A program made the translations under genes and the position numbers. The notes under the pieces are model-generated. The model worked only from the letters and a program-made list of their open reading frames with translations, was not told the DNA's origin and did no database searches. A DNA stretch of 64,000 bases from Stenotrophomonas sp. SAU14A_NAIMI4_5 (GTDB lineage Bacteria > Pseudomonadota > Gammaproteobacteria > Xanthomonadales > Xanthomonadaceae): NCBI RefSeq assembly GCF_003086795.1, contig NZ_CP026003.1:1074503-1138502 (forward strand). The letters are read 5' to 3'. Positions 1 to 7,870 of this stretch are shown in pieces (within the stretch, counting starts at the first letter, position 1; each line of letters begins with the position of its first letter).

Positions 1-3000
1 GACATTGCCTGGTGGCCGGGCGCCGTCGACCGGATCCGCCTGCAGCTGGTGTGGCGCAGGCGGTGGCGAATTACTACCTGGTGGACTGGGTGGCGGTCGG
101 CCGCCCGACGCCGGGCGCGTCTGTGGCGCTGGTGCAGGCCGAGACAGTTGCTCGCACCAACGCGATCGCTGCGGAGGCGAGCCAGCGCAACACCCTGGCT
201 GTGCAGATGCGGGGCAACTACACCGGCACGGATCCGCTACAGCTGACGGCTGGCCTCGCCTATGAAGAGTTGAAAGCGCGAGTGGCCGCTGACAGCGCGC
301 AGGTGCAGCGCATCAGCTTGATGGAGGCCCGCATGCCCGCCGGCGCCGGCGGCCTTGCCACCGCGGCGTCGGTGACCGAAGAGGCACTGGCCAGGGTGAG
401 CGACGTTGCGGCCCTCAGTCAGGCCGTGACGGCGGTCAATGCGAAGTTGCCAGGGCTGATTGCTCAGGGAAGCAATTTGGTGCTCGACGGCAGCTTCGAG
501 CACGACGGCAGCTGGACATTCCCCAATACGCCTACAGTGGCCGTGGTGGCTGAGGGTCGCACCGGGAAGTGCCTGCGGGTGCTTGGCGCGTCGGGCACCC
601 GCACTATCAATGCAAATAGTGGTGCCAACATGCCGGTGTTCACCGGCAAGAAGTACCGCGTGAGCGCCTACTACCAGACAGACGCCGACTACAACGGCAG
701 CTCCGGAAACGGCAAGGTGCGAATTGGAAACCAGGACGGTGGTCTGGTCGCGGGCCTAGCGTTTGCCGCGGGGCGCACCGACTGGACAAGGGTTGAGTCG
801 GTGGTAACCGCCACTACCATCTCGGCACTTCGGCTGAACATCGTCTGCGACCACACCGCAGGTGTGCTGCGCGTTGACGACGTGATGGTTGAGGAGGTGA
901 CGGACGTACTTGCCAATGCGGATGGGCTGCAGGCCCTGAGCAACACCGTTCAGATCCAAGGTGGTCAGATCAGCGCCCAGGCCAATCTGATCAGTGCGCT
1001 GCGCACGGACGTTGAGGGAAAGGCGAGCAACTCGGCGCTGCAGTTGCTGCAGTCCCAGGTCACGCTGCAAGGCAACGACATTGCCAGCATGGGCCATGCG
1101 ATCACCAACGTGTCGGCGTCTCTGGCCAGTGTCGGCGGAGACAACTTGCTGGGTAACAGCGGTTTTGAGAGCGGAGGTGGCGGCGCTGCGGGGTGGGCAG
1201 GCTCAAGCGCTGGGCTCGGCAGCGGGGTGGTGACACGTACTTACGTGGATTCGGCGCTTCCCAGCAGTTCAAAGGCGGCTCGCTGGGACATGGCCAACGT
1301 ACCGACCACTGGCTACTGGGAGTTCCAGACCAACCAGACGATCCTGCCATCGAAGATTATTCCTGGTCAGCCAGTGACCTTGTCGGCGTACTTGCGCGGC
1401 ACGGTTGGTACGCGCTGGTTCCTTCAGGTGGCTTGGCGCGACAGCAGTGGCGCTGTCATTTCGTATACCGGAACGCCAGGGAATCAGACCATTACCGCTG
1501 GCGGGTGGATGCGTCGTACGTTCACGACCGCAAATGCCCCGGCGGCGGCCGTGAGCGCCCGTGTATACATCCGCGCGTATGGCACGAACGCTCCGGACCA
1601 GTGGGTCGAATGGGACAACGTCCAGTTGGAGGCGGGTAGTGTTGCCAGTGGCTACAAGCCGTCTATTGATGAAATTCAAGCGCAAGGGGCTTCCAACGCA
1701 TCCGCAACTGCAACGCTGACTGGAACCGTCGCAAACCTGCAGGGAGTAGTTAGCGCACAGGGACAAGCAGTCACGACCGTCGCTGCGAACCTGGAGCAAG
1801 CCAATCGGGCTGGGAACAACATGTTCCTTGACGGCAGCTTTGAAGCGAAGGCGGAAGGCTTTTCGGTCGGCAACTATGCGGTCGTTGTCGCCAATGGCCG
1901 GACAGGATCACGCTCTCTCCGCATGAAGTTGGATGGTGGTGGGACGCGGTCCGCGCCGCTGCAGACATTCGACATTACGCCTGGTCGGGTGTACTACGCC
2001 GAGGCATGGGTTACTCGATCTGGCGTGAACGACACGGCAGGCAGCGCGCAGCTGCGTATGGCGCAGAGCTTGAACAACACCGGGTTGAGCTATCCCAACT
2101 TCGCCACGATCAGTGCTGCGAACATTCCGTTCGGCTCTTACGTCAGGATCTCGGGTTACTTGACCGTTCCCGAGGGCAAGAATCAGGCAGTCCTACAGGT
2201 TGCAGTCTCCAGCACAGCCAACAATGGCGCGAACATTGAGTTCGATGACATCGTGTTGCAGGACGCGACTGAGGGATACAACGCTGCTCTGACTGCTAAC
2301 GCGGCGGCAAGTGGCGTCAACTCCTTGACCGCCACCGTCACTCAGCAGGGTGAGCAGATCAATGCTCAGGCCAGTTTGATCAGCGGCGTGCAGGCATCAG
2401 TCGCGGGTAAGGCTGATGCATCTGTCGTGCAGGAAATGCGCGTGCAGGTGAACAACCAGGGGGGCGGCGGTAACCTGATCGCAAACAGCACCTTTCCCAA
2501 CTGGCAGCGCACTGGCTGGGGTTGGGCGTCTAGCATCGGCTATCAGGAACTGGGCAACCCTACCGGCAATGCCGATTTCATCCCGTATGGCATGCCTAGC
2601 GCGATTGGCAGCATGCGCCCAGGCGCGACAGGAACCAATCCTGACTTCTACTACGTGACAGAACAACGCATGCCAGTGGAGCAGGGAAAAACCTACTGCT
2701 TGTCTGCGTACTTCAACACGCATAGAACGCAAGCGCGTATCGGAATCGACTTCTACAACAGTGCCGGGCAAATCATTGCTGGTTCGCCCTATTCGGCGTT
2801 CTCTGGGGTTTCGGCAATCGGTCGCGAGGATTTGCGGGCGTACCCGCGTCCGTTCGTTATTGCCAAGCCCCCCGCAGGCGCGGTGTCCATGCGTGTTGCT
2901 GTCAACCTGAAGAACACGGGGGAGAATGACCCGTACTTCTGGATGTTCTATCCGATGCTTTCAGTAGTGGCTGAGGGTGCAACACAGCCGCCGCCGTATG

Positions 3001-3815
3001 AAGCCGGTGACCAGGCATCTGCGCAGTGGAACTTGGCAGTGCAGGCCAACGGTATCAGTGCTGGCCTGCAGCTGGGCGTCACAGGCCAGACCTCGGCGCT
3101 CAACATCCTGGCCAACGCGGTCAACATCCTGTCGCCTGGTGGGGCTGATGGCTTTGAGCTGACGAACGGCTATCTCCGCGTCTGGTCCGGCAACTCGCAG
3201 CGGATCATCGGCAACAATTTCGGTGCTGATGGGTTGGTGGACTACTTTGGTCCCAACGTCGGTGCCGGCAACGCGAACAAAGCCAACGCCACTATGTGGA
3301 TGGACCGAGACGGCAACGCGTATTGGGGCGGTTCTATCGCTGCCGGTATCCTGCGCAATGCTGCACAGAGCACGCAGACCATCACCACGGGGAACAGCGT
3401 GTTGGTCGGCCCGTTCGACACCAACGGCCGGAACAAGCAGGTGGTGGTGGGGTTCAATCGTCGGCATCGCCGGATCAAGAACGCACAGAACGCGCAGGGC
3501 TTCGTCGCAGGTGCGGGCACCAATGGCGGCACCATCAACCTGTATCGACAGCTGGATGGCCAGGCCGAAACGCTGTGGCAGCAAATCCCGATCGCCGGCA
3601 GCGTGAACATCTTCAATCAGGCAGATGGCCCCGACTCTGCCGACTCGGTTTGGACGGCGTCGCTGACCTTGAACGACAACGCCAACGGCACGACACGGCG
3701 TAGCTACCGTGCCGAGATCGTAGCCTTCACCGAACAGACCGTAACCCACCAGTCGGGCGGCTTCGACAGCCAGACGATCACGCAGAGCCTGTCGATTGTG
3801 TCTATCGAGCAGTAA
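1..3815 (+). CDS. Phage tail tip / central fibre protein, 3' part, probable frameshift near its start
   Basis: This is the C-terminal part of a large tail-tip (lambda J-like) or central fibre protein. The 5' end lies outside the window. Four modules open with a related signature: NLVLDGSFEHDG (about nt 475), NLLGNSGFESGG (1143), NMFLDGSFEA (1819) and NLIANSTFPNWQ (2471). Each looks like a jelly-roll carbohydrate-binding domain. They are separated by Gln/Ala-rich stretches such as QGGQISAQANLISALRTDV, likely coiled coils. The frame open from nt 48 to the TAA at 3813-3815 is continuous, but the first 48 nt read better in another frame (DIAWWPGAVDRIRLQL). The ATG at 12 is therefore probably not a real start. 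A strong hairpin-plus-T terminator follows at once. Receptor or glycan binding is an inference from the modules. Confidence 0.8.
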   Translation, partial: HCLVAGRRRPDPPAAGVAQAVANYYLVDWVAVGRPTPGASVALVQAETVARTNAIAAEASQRNTLAVQMRGNYTGTDPLQLTAGLAYEELKARVAADSAQVQRISLMEARMPAGAGGLATAASVTEEALARVSDVAALSQAVTAVNAKLPGLIAQGSNLVLDGSFEHDGSWTFPNTPTVAVVAEGRTGKCLRVLGASGTRTINANSGANMPVFTGKKYRVSAYYQTDADYNGSSGNGKVRIGNQDGGLVAGLAFAAGRTDWTRVESVVTATTISALRLNIVCDHTAGVLRVDDVMVEEVTDVLANADGLQALSNTVQIQGGQISAQANLISALRTDVEGKASNSALQLLQSQVTLQGNDIASMGHAITNVSASLASVGGDNLLGNSGFESGGGGAAGWAGSSAGLGSGVVTRTYVDSALPSSSKAARWDMANVPTTGYWEFQTNQTILPSKIIPGQPVTLSAYLRGTVGTRWFLQVAWRDSSGAVISYTGTPGNQTITAGGWMRRTFTTANAPAAAVSARVYIRAYGTNAPDQWVEWDNVQLEAGSVASGYKPSIDEIQAQGASNASATATLTGTVANLQGVVSAQGQAVTTVAANLEQANRAGNNMFLDGSFEAKAEGFSVGNYAVVVANGRTGSRSLRMKLDGGGTRSAPLQTFDITPGRVYYAEAWVTRSGVNDTAGSAQLRMAQSLNNTGLSYPNFATISAANIPFGSYVRISGYLTVPEGKNQAVLQVAVSSTANNGANIEFDDIVLQDATEGYNAALTANAAASGVNSLTATVTQQGEQINAQASLISGVQASVAGKADASVVQEMRVQVNNQGGGGNLIANSTFPNWQRTGWGWASSIGYQELGNPTGNADFIPYGMPSAIGSMRPGATGTNPDFYYVTEQRMPVEQGKTYCLSAYFNTHRTQARIGIDFYNSAGQIIAGSPYSAFSGVSAIGREDLRAYPRPFVIAKPPAGAVSMRVAVNLKNTGENDPYFWMFYPMLSVVAEGATQPPPYEAGDQASAQWNLAVQANGISAGLQLGVTGQTSALNILANAVNILSPGGADGFELTNGYLRVWSGNSQRIIGNNFGADGLVDYFGPNVGAGNANKANATMWMDRDGNAYWGGSIAAGILRNAAQSTQTITTGNSVLVGPFDTNGRNKQVVVGFNRRHRRIKNAQNAQGFVAGAGTNGGTINLYRQLDGQAETLWQQIPIAGSVNIFNQADGPDSADSVWTASLTLNDNANGTTRRSYRAEIVAFTEQTVTHQSGGFDSQTITQSLSIVSIEQ

Positions 3816-3820
3816 GCCAT

Positions 3821-3847
3821 GCGGGGCTGGCTCTTGCCCCGCTTTTT
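3821..3847 (+). terminator. Rho-independent terminator after tail gene
   Basis: A perfect 7-bp stem, GCGGGGC / GCCCCGC, with an 8-nt loop is followed by TTTTT. It begins six bases after the tail gene stop and ends before the ribosome binding site of the next small gene. Confidence 0.8.
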
Positions 3848-3863
3848 CTACAGGAGATTGACC

Positions 3864-4061
3864 ATGCTTGCACGTGCACAGCTGTACCAGAAGATCGAGA
3901 ACGCAGACAACCCGGGGAAGGTGCAGCTGATCTTCCGCGCCACCGATGGCTCTGGTGCCATGTTCAACTTCTTCGTGTCACCGCAGGCCGCGGCCCCGTA
4001 CGTGACCGCGGCCGAGTACGACCTGGGGGCGGAGGAGATCGTCGCCCAGCCGCAGGTCTAA
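3864..4061 (+). CDS. Small tail-linked phage protein, 65 aa, unknown
   Basis: A 65-residue protein starting MLARAQLYQKIENADNPGKV. I chose this ATG because AGGAG sits 7 nt upstream. An in-frame ATG at 3819 lies against the terminator stem and has no such site. There is no signal peptide or membrane segment. Small genes directly after the tail-tip gene are common in lambdoid prophages, so a virion or assembly role is plausible, but no family is recognised. Its stop overlaps the stop of the convergent SRAP gene by 4 nt. Confidence 0.7.
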   Translation: MLARAQLYQKIENADNPGKVQLIFRATDGSGAMFNFFVSPQAAAPYVTAAEYDLGAEEIVAQPQV

Positions 4062-4723
4062 GCCACAGCCTGCAGCAGCGCCTCGATGTTGTTTCGCGGG
4101 GTGTTCACCGCGCGGCTGACGCGGTAGGCCTCCATGGCCGGCGGCTCGCTGGCCAGGAGCATTGCCATTGCATCGTCGGCGCCGGCTGCCATCCAGTCAT
4201 CGATCTGGCCGGCCTGCAACCAGACCGGCATGCGGTCGTGGATATCAGCCGACACACCGCTGCTGTCGCCGGTGATGATCGTGAAGGTGCCGAGGTTGCC
4301 ATCGGGCAGCAGCGGGCTGGTGTCTTCCCACAGGCCGGCCGCCAGCAGCGGGCCGGCGGCGTGGATGAACCACGGATCCTTTTTCCCGTCCTCTGGGCTC
4401 ACCGACCATTCGTAGTACCCGGCCATGGGGATGACGCAGCGGCGCTTCTTGAAGGCCGTGCGGAATGCCGGCTTGGTGGCCACCGTCTCGATGCGGGCAT
4501 TGATGGTCGAGCCCTGCAGGCCCTTGGCCTTGGCCCAGAAGGGCAGCAGGCCCCACGCCAGCCGGGTGACCTGTCGGCCTTCGCCGCGGTCGAGGATGAC
4601 CGACGCCCGCTGGGTAGGGGCCAGGTTGAAGCTCGGCTGGATCTCAGCCAGGCCCGGGGCAAGGTCCGCCAGGCCGGGCAGGCCAAAGTCGACGACGGGG
4701 AGCTGGACGAATCTTCCGCACAT
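4058..4723 (-). CDS. SRAP (YedK/HMCES-type) abasic-site-binding protein
   Basis: 221 aa, SOS-response-associated peptidase family. Known members self-cleave Met1 and use Cys2 to form a thiazolidine crosslink with abasic sites in single-stranded DNA, protecting it. The expected residues are all visible: MCGRF gives Cys2, Asn75 (INAR), Glu105 (GYYEW) and His162 (IHDRMPV), at almost exactly the E. coli YedK spacing. The start is fixed because Cys must be residue 2, although the frame stays open for 22 codons upstream. The gene lies between a phage tail gene and a putative att site, so it is likely prophage cargo. That suggests protection of replicating or damaged phage DNA (inference). Confidence 0.9.
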   Translation of the reverse strand: MCGRFVQLPVVDFGLPGLADLAPGLAEIQPSFNLAPTQRASVILDRGEGRQVTRLAWGLLPFWAKAKGLQGSTINARIETVATKPAFRTAFKKRRCVIPMAGYYEWSVSPEDGKKDPWFIHAAGPLLAAGLWEDTSPLLPDGNLGTFTIITGDSSGVSADIHDRMPVWLQAGQIDDWMAAGADDAMAMLLASEPPAMEAYRVSRAVNTPRNNIEALLQAVA

Positions 4724-4874
4724 GGGCGAACCATAGAACGCCCAGCGCAGCGGACCTGTGAGGCCGCGCCTGAAATATTTGGGATGCAATCCTCTGTTTC
4801 ACGACTCCATGACGCCACCTGTTCAGCTCGGTGCTAGCCTCACGGCCGGGGGGGGCTGACCGGGAGGTTTTTCT

Positions 4875-5363
4875 ATGCCTATCAGGGCTGTGGTGTATGT
4901 AAGCGAGGCCGTTCCAGGCGTGGCTAATAGCGGCTCGGGCGTGCCTAGCCAGAAGCTCGAGGAACTGGTGCAGGACGCAGCGCGCTTCAACAGGGACGCC
5001 GGTGTCACCGGGGTGCTGCTGTTCGATGGGACCCGATTTCTTCAGTATCTGGAGGGTCCTGAAGACGGCTTGGCCGTCGCTTACTCGCGGGTGTTGGGCT
5101 CGGAGAGCCACACCGGGGTTGTCGAGCTTCAGCGTGGCCGCGTTGGGCAACGTCGTCTGCCTTTCTGGCCGATGCGCTGGCTGCCTGTAGAGCGCCAGGA
5201 TTTGGCCAGCGTTGCCCATGCAGACTGGACGCGCTTTAACCGGCGCGGCGATGCTGAGGCGATGAATGCTACAGCGATGGACCGTTTGCTCCATCTGGTC
5301 CAGGTTCGTGCAGGCATGCCGGTTACCGCTCAGGATGCGATGCCGCTTCGATCTGCTCCGTGA
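4875..5363 (+). CDS. BLUF-domain blue-light photoreceptor
   Basis: 162 aa. BLUF domains bind FAD and sense blue light by rearranging a hydrogen-bond network around a Tyr/Asn/Gln triad. All three are present at family spacing: Tyr8 (AVVYVSE), Asn39 (ARFNRDAGVTG) and Gln57 (FLQYLEGP). The domain covers about residues 3-95. The remaining 65 residues show no recognisable output domain, so this is a short-type BLUF acting through partner binding. The start has GGGAGG upstream. It lies inside the apparent prophage, between the SRAP gene and the att fragment. Its 3' end overlaps the convergent small gene by 41 nt. Confidence 0.88.
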   Translation: MPIRAVVYVSEAVPGVANSGSGVPSQKLEELVQDAARFNRDAGVTGVLLFDGTRFLQYLEGPEDGLAVAYSRVLGSESHTGVVELQRGRVGQRRLPFWPMRWLPVERQDLASVAHADWTRFNRRGDAEAMNATAMDRLLHLVQVRAGMPVTAQDAMPLRSAP

Positions 5364-5595
5364 GCAGGGCCAGCCCTTGGCGCATTGCTGCGGCGGATAG
5401 GGCGGAATCGTCGAGGTGATTGTCGAAGATTCCTGGAACCATACCTTCCCATACCTTCGTCAATGACGCCGGATCGGGGTGGCTGATGATGATCGCGCGG
5501 ATGCAGTACTCCATCGCTTTGAGATAGCCCCGATGGGCCTCAAGTTCTGTCGTGCAGTTCTCGAGGCGGTGCAAAAGCTCGGAAGTGGTAGGCAT
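5323..5595 (-). CDS. Hypothetical small protein, 90 aa
   Basis: Starts MPTTSELLHRLENCTTELEA and is predicted to be mostly helical, with no signal peptide or membrane segment. The frame is open upstream to 5673, but those residues (MRMLIVRGHVECPDYY...) would run across the start of the divergent neighbour, so the internal ATG is preferred. No family is recognised. It lies in the prophage cargo zone and its 3' end overlaps the BLUF gene tail to tail. It may be a regulator or partner of a neighbour, but nothing in the sequence shows this. Confidence 0.55.
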   Translation of the reverse strand: MPTTSELLHRLENCTTELEAHRGYLKAMEYCIRAIIISHPDPASLTKVWEGMVPGIFDNHLDDSALSAAAMRQGLALLTEQIEAASHPER

Positions 5596-5659
5596 GGGCG
5601 CTCGTAGACAGCTCGCTAAATGAGGGTAATAGTCAGGGCATTCCACATGGCCCCGGACA

Positions 5660-6274
5660 ATGAGCATCCTCAACGTTCTGCTGTCGCCAGATCAACTATT
5701 GGTTGCTGTAGACACCTTGGCTGAGGACTCGCGGACGGGTGCCAAGTCGGCCGGCGCGAAGCTGCTTCTGATCCCTCAGCACAACCTGGTGCTGGCCAGC
5801 CGCGGCAGCGCCCAGTTCTTCCTACGGATCTACGAGCTGGCCCTGCAGGCAAGCTTCCGCGCGGACTTCACCATGGAGCAGCTTGGCAGGGAGCTTGGGC
5901 TGGTGATTGACCGGTTGTGGCCAGCGTACGAGAAGGCCGCGCTGGAGGCAGGGATTGCTCGGGAGATGATAGGGACTGAGCTCCTGCTTGGCGGTTGGTC
6001 ACCCCAAGCCGGCCGATTGGTGGCCACGGCCTATGCGAAAAGCGGCAGCGCAGAGCCGACCAGGGTACAGCCGCTGACCGGCGGACTGGCTTCCCCCGGA
6101 GAGCCGCTGCGGGGCAGGAGAGACAGTTTCGCGCCGGAGGAGGTATTGGCTGCTGGCCGGATTCAGGCAGCTTGGTTGAACAAGCAAAGCGGCAGGCCGG
6201 TTGCTGGAGGAAGACTAGTTGCTGCCATTCTTCGGCAGGGAGAAGCTGTCGTGAGGGACTTGGGGAAGATCTAA
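5660..6274 (+). CDS. Prophage protein with possible Ntn-hydrolase-like fold
   Basis: 204 aa, uncharacterised. The N-terminal half alternates short strands and turns (VLLSPDQLLVAVDTLAED, KLLLIPQHNLVLASRGSAQF), then has a helical stretch and a GTELLLGGWSPQAGRLVATA segment. This resembles the strand order of proteasome-beta/HslV-like Ntn hydrolases, but there is no clear N-terminal nucleophile. The resemblance is by eye only. A weak purine patch precedes the ATG. A hairpin without a T-run lies just after the stop and could serve both this gene and its convergent neighbour. Confidence 0.5.
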   Translation: MSILNVLLSPDQLLVAVDTLAEDSRTGAKSAGAKLLLIPQHNLVLASRGSAQFFLRIYELALQASFRADFTMEQLGRELGLVIDRLWPAYEKAALEAGIAREMIGTELLLGGWSPQAGRLVATAYAKSGSAEPTRVQPLTGGLASPGEPLRGRRDSFAPEEVLAAGRIQAAWLNKQSGRPVAGGRLVAAILRQGEAVVRDLGKI

Positions 6275-6280
6275 AGCAGT

Positions 6281-6300
6281 GTCCCCGCTTTCGCGGGGAC
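6281..6300. terminator. Hairpin between convergent genes
   Basis: An 8-bp perfect stem, GTCCCCGC / GCGGGGAC, with a 4-nt loop lies between the convergent genes at 5660 and 6318. It has no T-tract on either side, so its role as a terminator is uncertain. Confidence 0.4.
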
Positions 6301-6317
6301 GGTGTACGGGGCTACAG

Positions 6318-6866
6318 CTACTGGCAGACGTACTCTTCGGAGCTGTCGTAGAACCTGTCGTAGAAGTCATTGGGCATGTCGCCGGTGCCGAAGTAGACAA
6401 GTTCCCTGCGGTAGAGGTGGCTTACGCCATAAATGCCGGGCGAGCTGCAGGTCGTCGGCATAGGGCCTACGTAGGTTTGACCGCCGAAGGTGTAGTGTTT
6501 CTCTTCGCAGGAGTAGCCGCCACCAACGCCTTGGGGGTCGGTCCTGCAGGTGCCGCCATAGCCCTTCATTTCTTGAAAGCCGGTGTAGGCGTCGGTTGGG
6601 CACGACTCAAAGCCTTCCGGACCCCAGTCGCCATACGTGTAGACGCCGCTGGGGCCATCCACTCCCCCTTGGCAGAAGTTGGTGTAGGCAACCGGGTAAG
6701 GCTGGATGGTTTCGGAGTCGACCCACAGCACGCGCCCCGTTGGCACCCACTGACCTGCCGAGGCGCTCTGGGCGAAGCCAACCGATAACAGAGCGAGTGA
6801 CACGGTCAGCATGAGGCGGCGCGGGGTAGAGCGGGCAGTTCTGTAATCGTTCTGCACTGAATTCAC
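6318..6866 (-). CDS. Secreted Gly/Tyr-rich protein with signal peptide
   Basis: 182 aa with a basic N-terminus (TARSTPRRL), a hydrophobic core (MLTVSLALLSVGF) and a likely signal peptidase site after AQSASA. The mature part is rich in Gly, Tyr and Pro. It has six cysteines (FCQGG, ESCPT, GTCRT, YSCEE, TTCSS, YVCQ), which fits a disulphide-bonded exported protein. I chose a GTG start because GGAGG sits 7 nt upstream. The ATG two codons earlier would be only 1 nt from that site. No family is recognised. It lies in the prophage cargo zone, so an envelope-modifying or conversion role is possible but unproven. Confidence 0.65.
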   Translation of the reverse strand: MNSVQNDYRTARSTPRRLMLTVSLALLSVGFAQSASAGQWVPTGRVLWVDSETIQPYPVAYTNFCQGGVDGPSGVYTYGDWGPEGFESCPTDAYTGFQEMKGYGGTCRTDPQGVGGGYSCEEKHYTFGGQTYVGPMPTTCSSPGIYGVSHLYRRELVYFGTGDMPNDFYDRFYDSSEEYVCQ

Positions 6867-7073
6867 TTCCATTCCTCCATGATTAGGGTAGTGCTGCACT
6901 GCTCATGCACCGTCGCAGCAGGCCTCCATGGGAGCAATCGGAAAATTGCTCAAGGGGCTGTAGGTGAATTCCCACCGCCGCGTGGGCTGTGACACGAATC
7001 AATATGTGACCGTTTAAAGCTGCGAGTTGGCCGAATCGCAGGCTATGCGACGACCAGGCGTAAGCTGCTCGGC

Positions 7074-7580
7074 ATGCTCCCTTCCATCGGCTACCAAGGG
7101 TTCCGCACTGCCCCCATCCCGTCCGGGTGGGTGCAGATGAGCGAGCGCTGGGCGCTTTGGTGGAACGGCCGGGAGGTGGCCAGCCTCACCCCTGACCCTG
7201 CGGGCGGCCTGCGCATGACGCTCAATGCGCTGAAGATGTGGCAGACCAAGAGTGTGAGGGTGGTCAGCCTGCGCCAAGGGAAGCGCTTCGCCGAGCGGTG
7301 GTGCGCGGCCAGGCTCTATCCGGACCTGCCGCTGCGCGAGGCAGTGGCCCGCCTGACCGACAGCACGCCGCACGCGCCGGCACCACCGCTGCCTGGCCTT
7401 CCCCCGACACGCGAGCAGCTGCAGCAGGCCCAGCGACTGGACGAGGCGGCTGCGGCTGCGTCGGCCCGGGTGATGGCGGCGCTGGAGCCGATCCGGCCGC
7501 CGGCGGAGACCAAGCCCAGGGCGAAGGATCCGTGGAAGGGGCGGCTGAGCGCGAGCGGGCGGCAACACCCCCGCGTCTGA
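7074..7580 (+). CDS. Prophage-end hypothetical protein
   Basis: 168 aa. The N-terminal half (GWVQMSERWALWWNGREV, LNALKMWQTKSVRVVSLRQG) looks like a small folded domain. The C-terminal half is Pro/Ala/Arg-rich and probably disordered (PPLPGLPPTREQLQQAQRLD). An ATG at 7137 (MSERWALWW) is an alternative start. It is the last gene before the tRNA-Arg fragment, so it should be the outermost gene on this side of the prophage. No function is recognised. Confidence 0.5.
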   Translation: MLPSIGYQGFRTAPIPSGWVQMSERWALWWNGREVASLTPDPAGGLRMTLNALKMWQTKSVRVVSLRQGKRFAERWCAARLYPDLPLREAVARLTDSTPHAPAPPLPGLPPTREQLQQAQRLDEAAAAASARVMAALEPIRPPAETKPRAKDPWKGRLSASGRQHPRV

Positions 7581-7695
7581 CGGCTTTGCTTCCAGAAAAC
7601 TCGGCATGCCCCCATTGCGCCGCAAGGGCTCTGGCCAGCGGGTTCCAGAAATCAATTCAATGCAAGTCTTTGATTCGCGTCCAGAGTCAGGCAGA

Positions 7696-7740
7696 CTTCT
7701 AAGCCGGCGGTTACAGGTTCGATTCCTGTCGGGCGCGCCA
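7696..7740 (+). other. attR-like 3' fragment of tRNA-Arg(TCT)
   Basis: These 45 bases are the 3' part of a tRNA. They comprise the anticodon loop with TCT at 7698-7700, the 3' anticodon strand GCCGG, a T-arm (ACAGG, TTCGATT, CCTGT), the acceptor 3' strand CGGGCGC, discriminator G and CCA. The 5' half is missing, because the preceding bases GCAGA cannot pair with GCCGG. Tyrosine integrases often recombine in tRNA anticodon or T-arm regions, leaving a 3' duplicate at one prophage edge. With phage tail genes on its left and chromosomal genes on its right, this is best read as attR. Confidence 0.75.
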
Positions 7741-7870
7741 TCGCAGGGAAAGCTCCCTGACTTCCGGCGCATGGCCTCTTCGTCTCCACCCATTACAGTC
7801 ATTGCTCGGACAAGGTCGTCCGGGGCAGCGCGTTGTCCGCTTTTCCTGCCCCATCAAAGGAGTGAGACGC

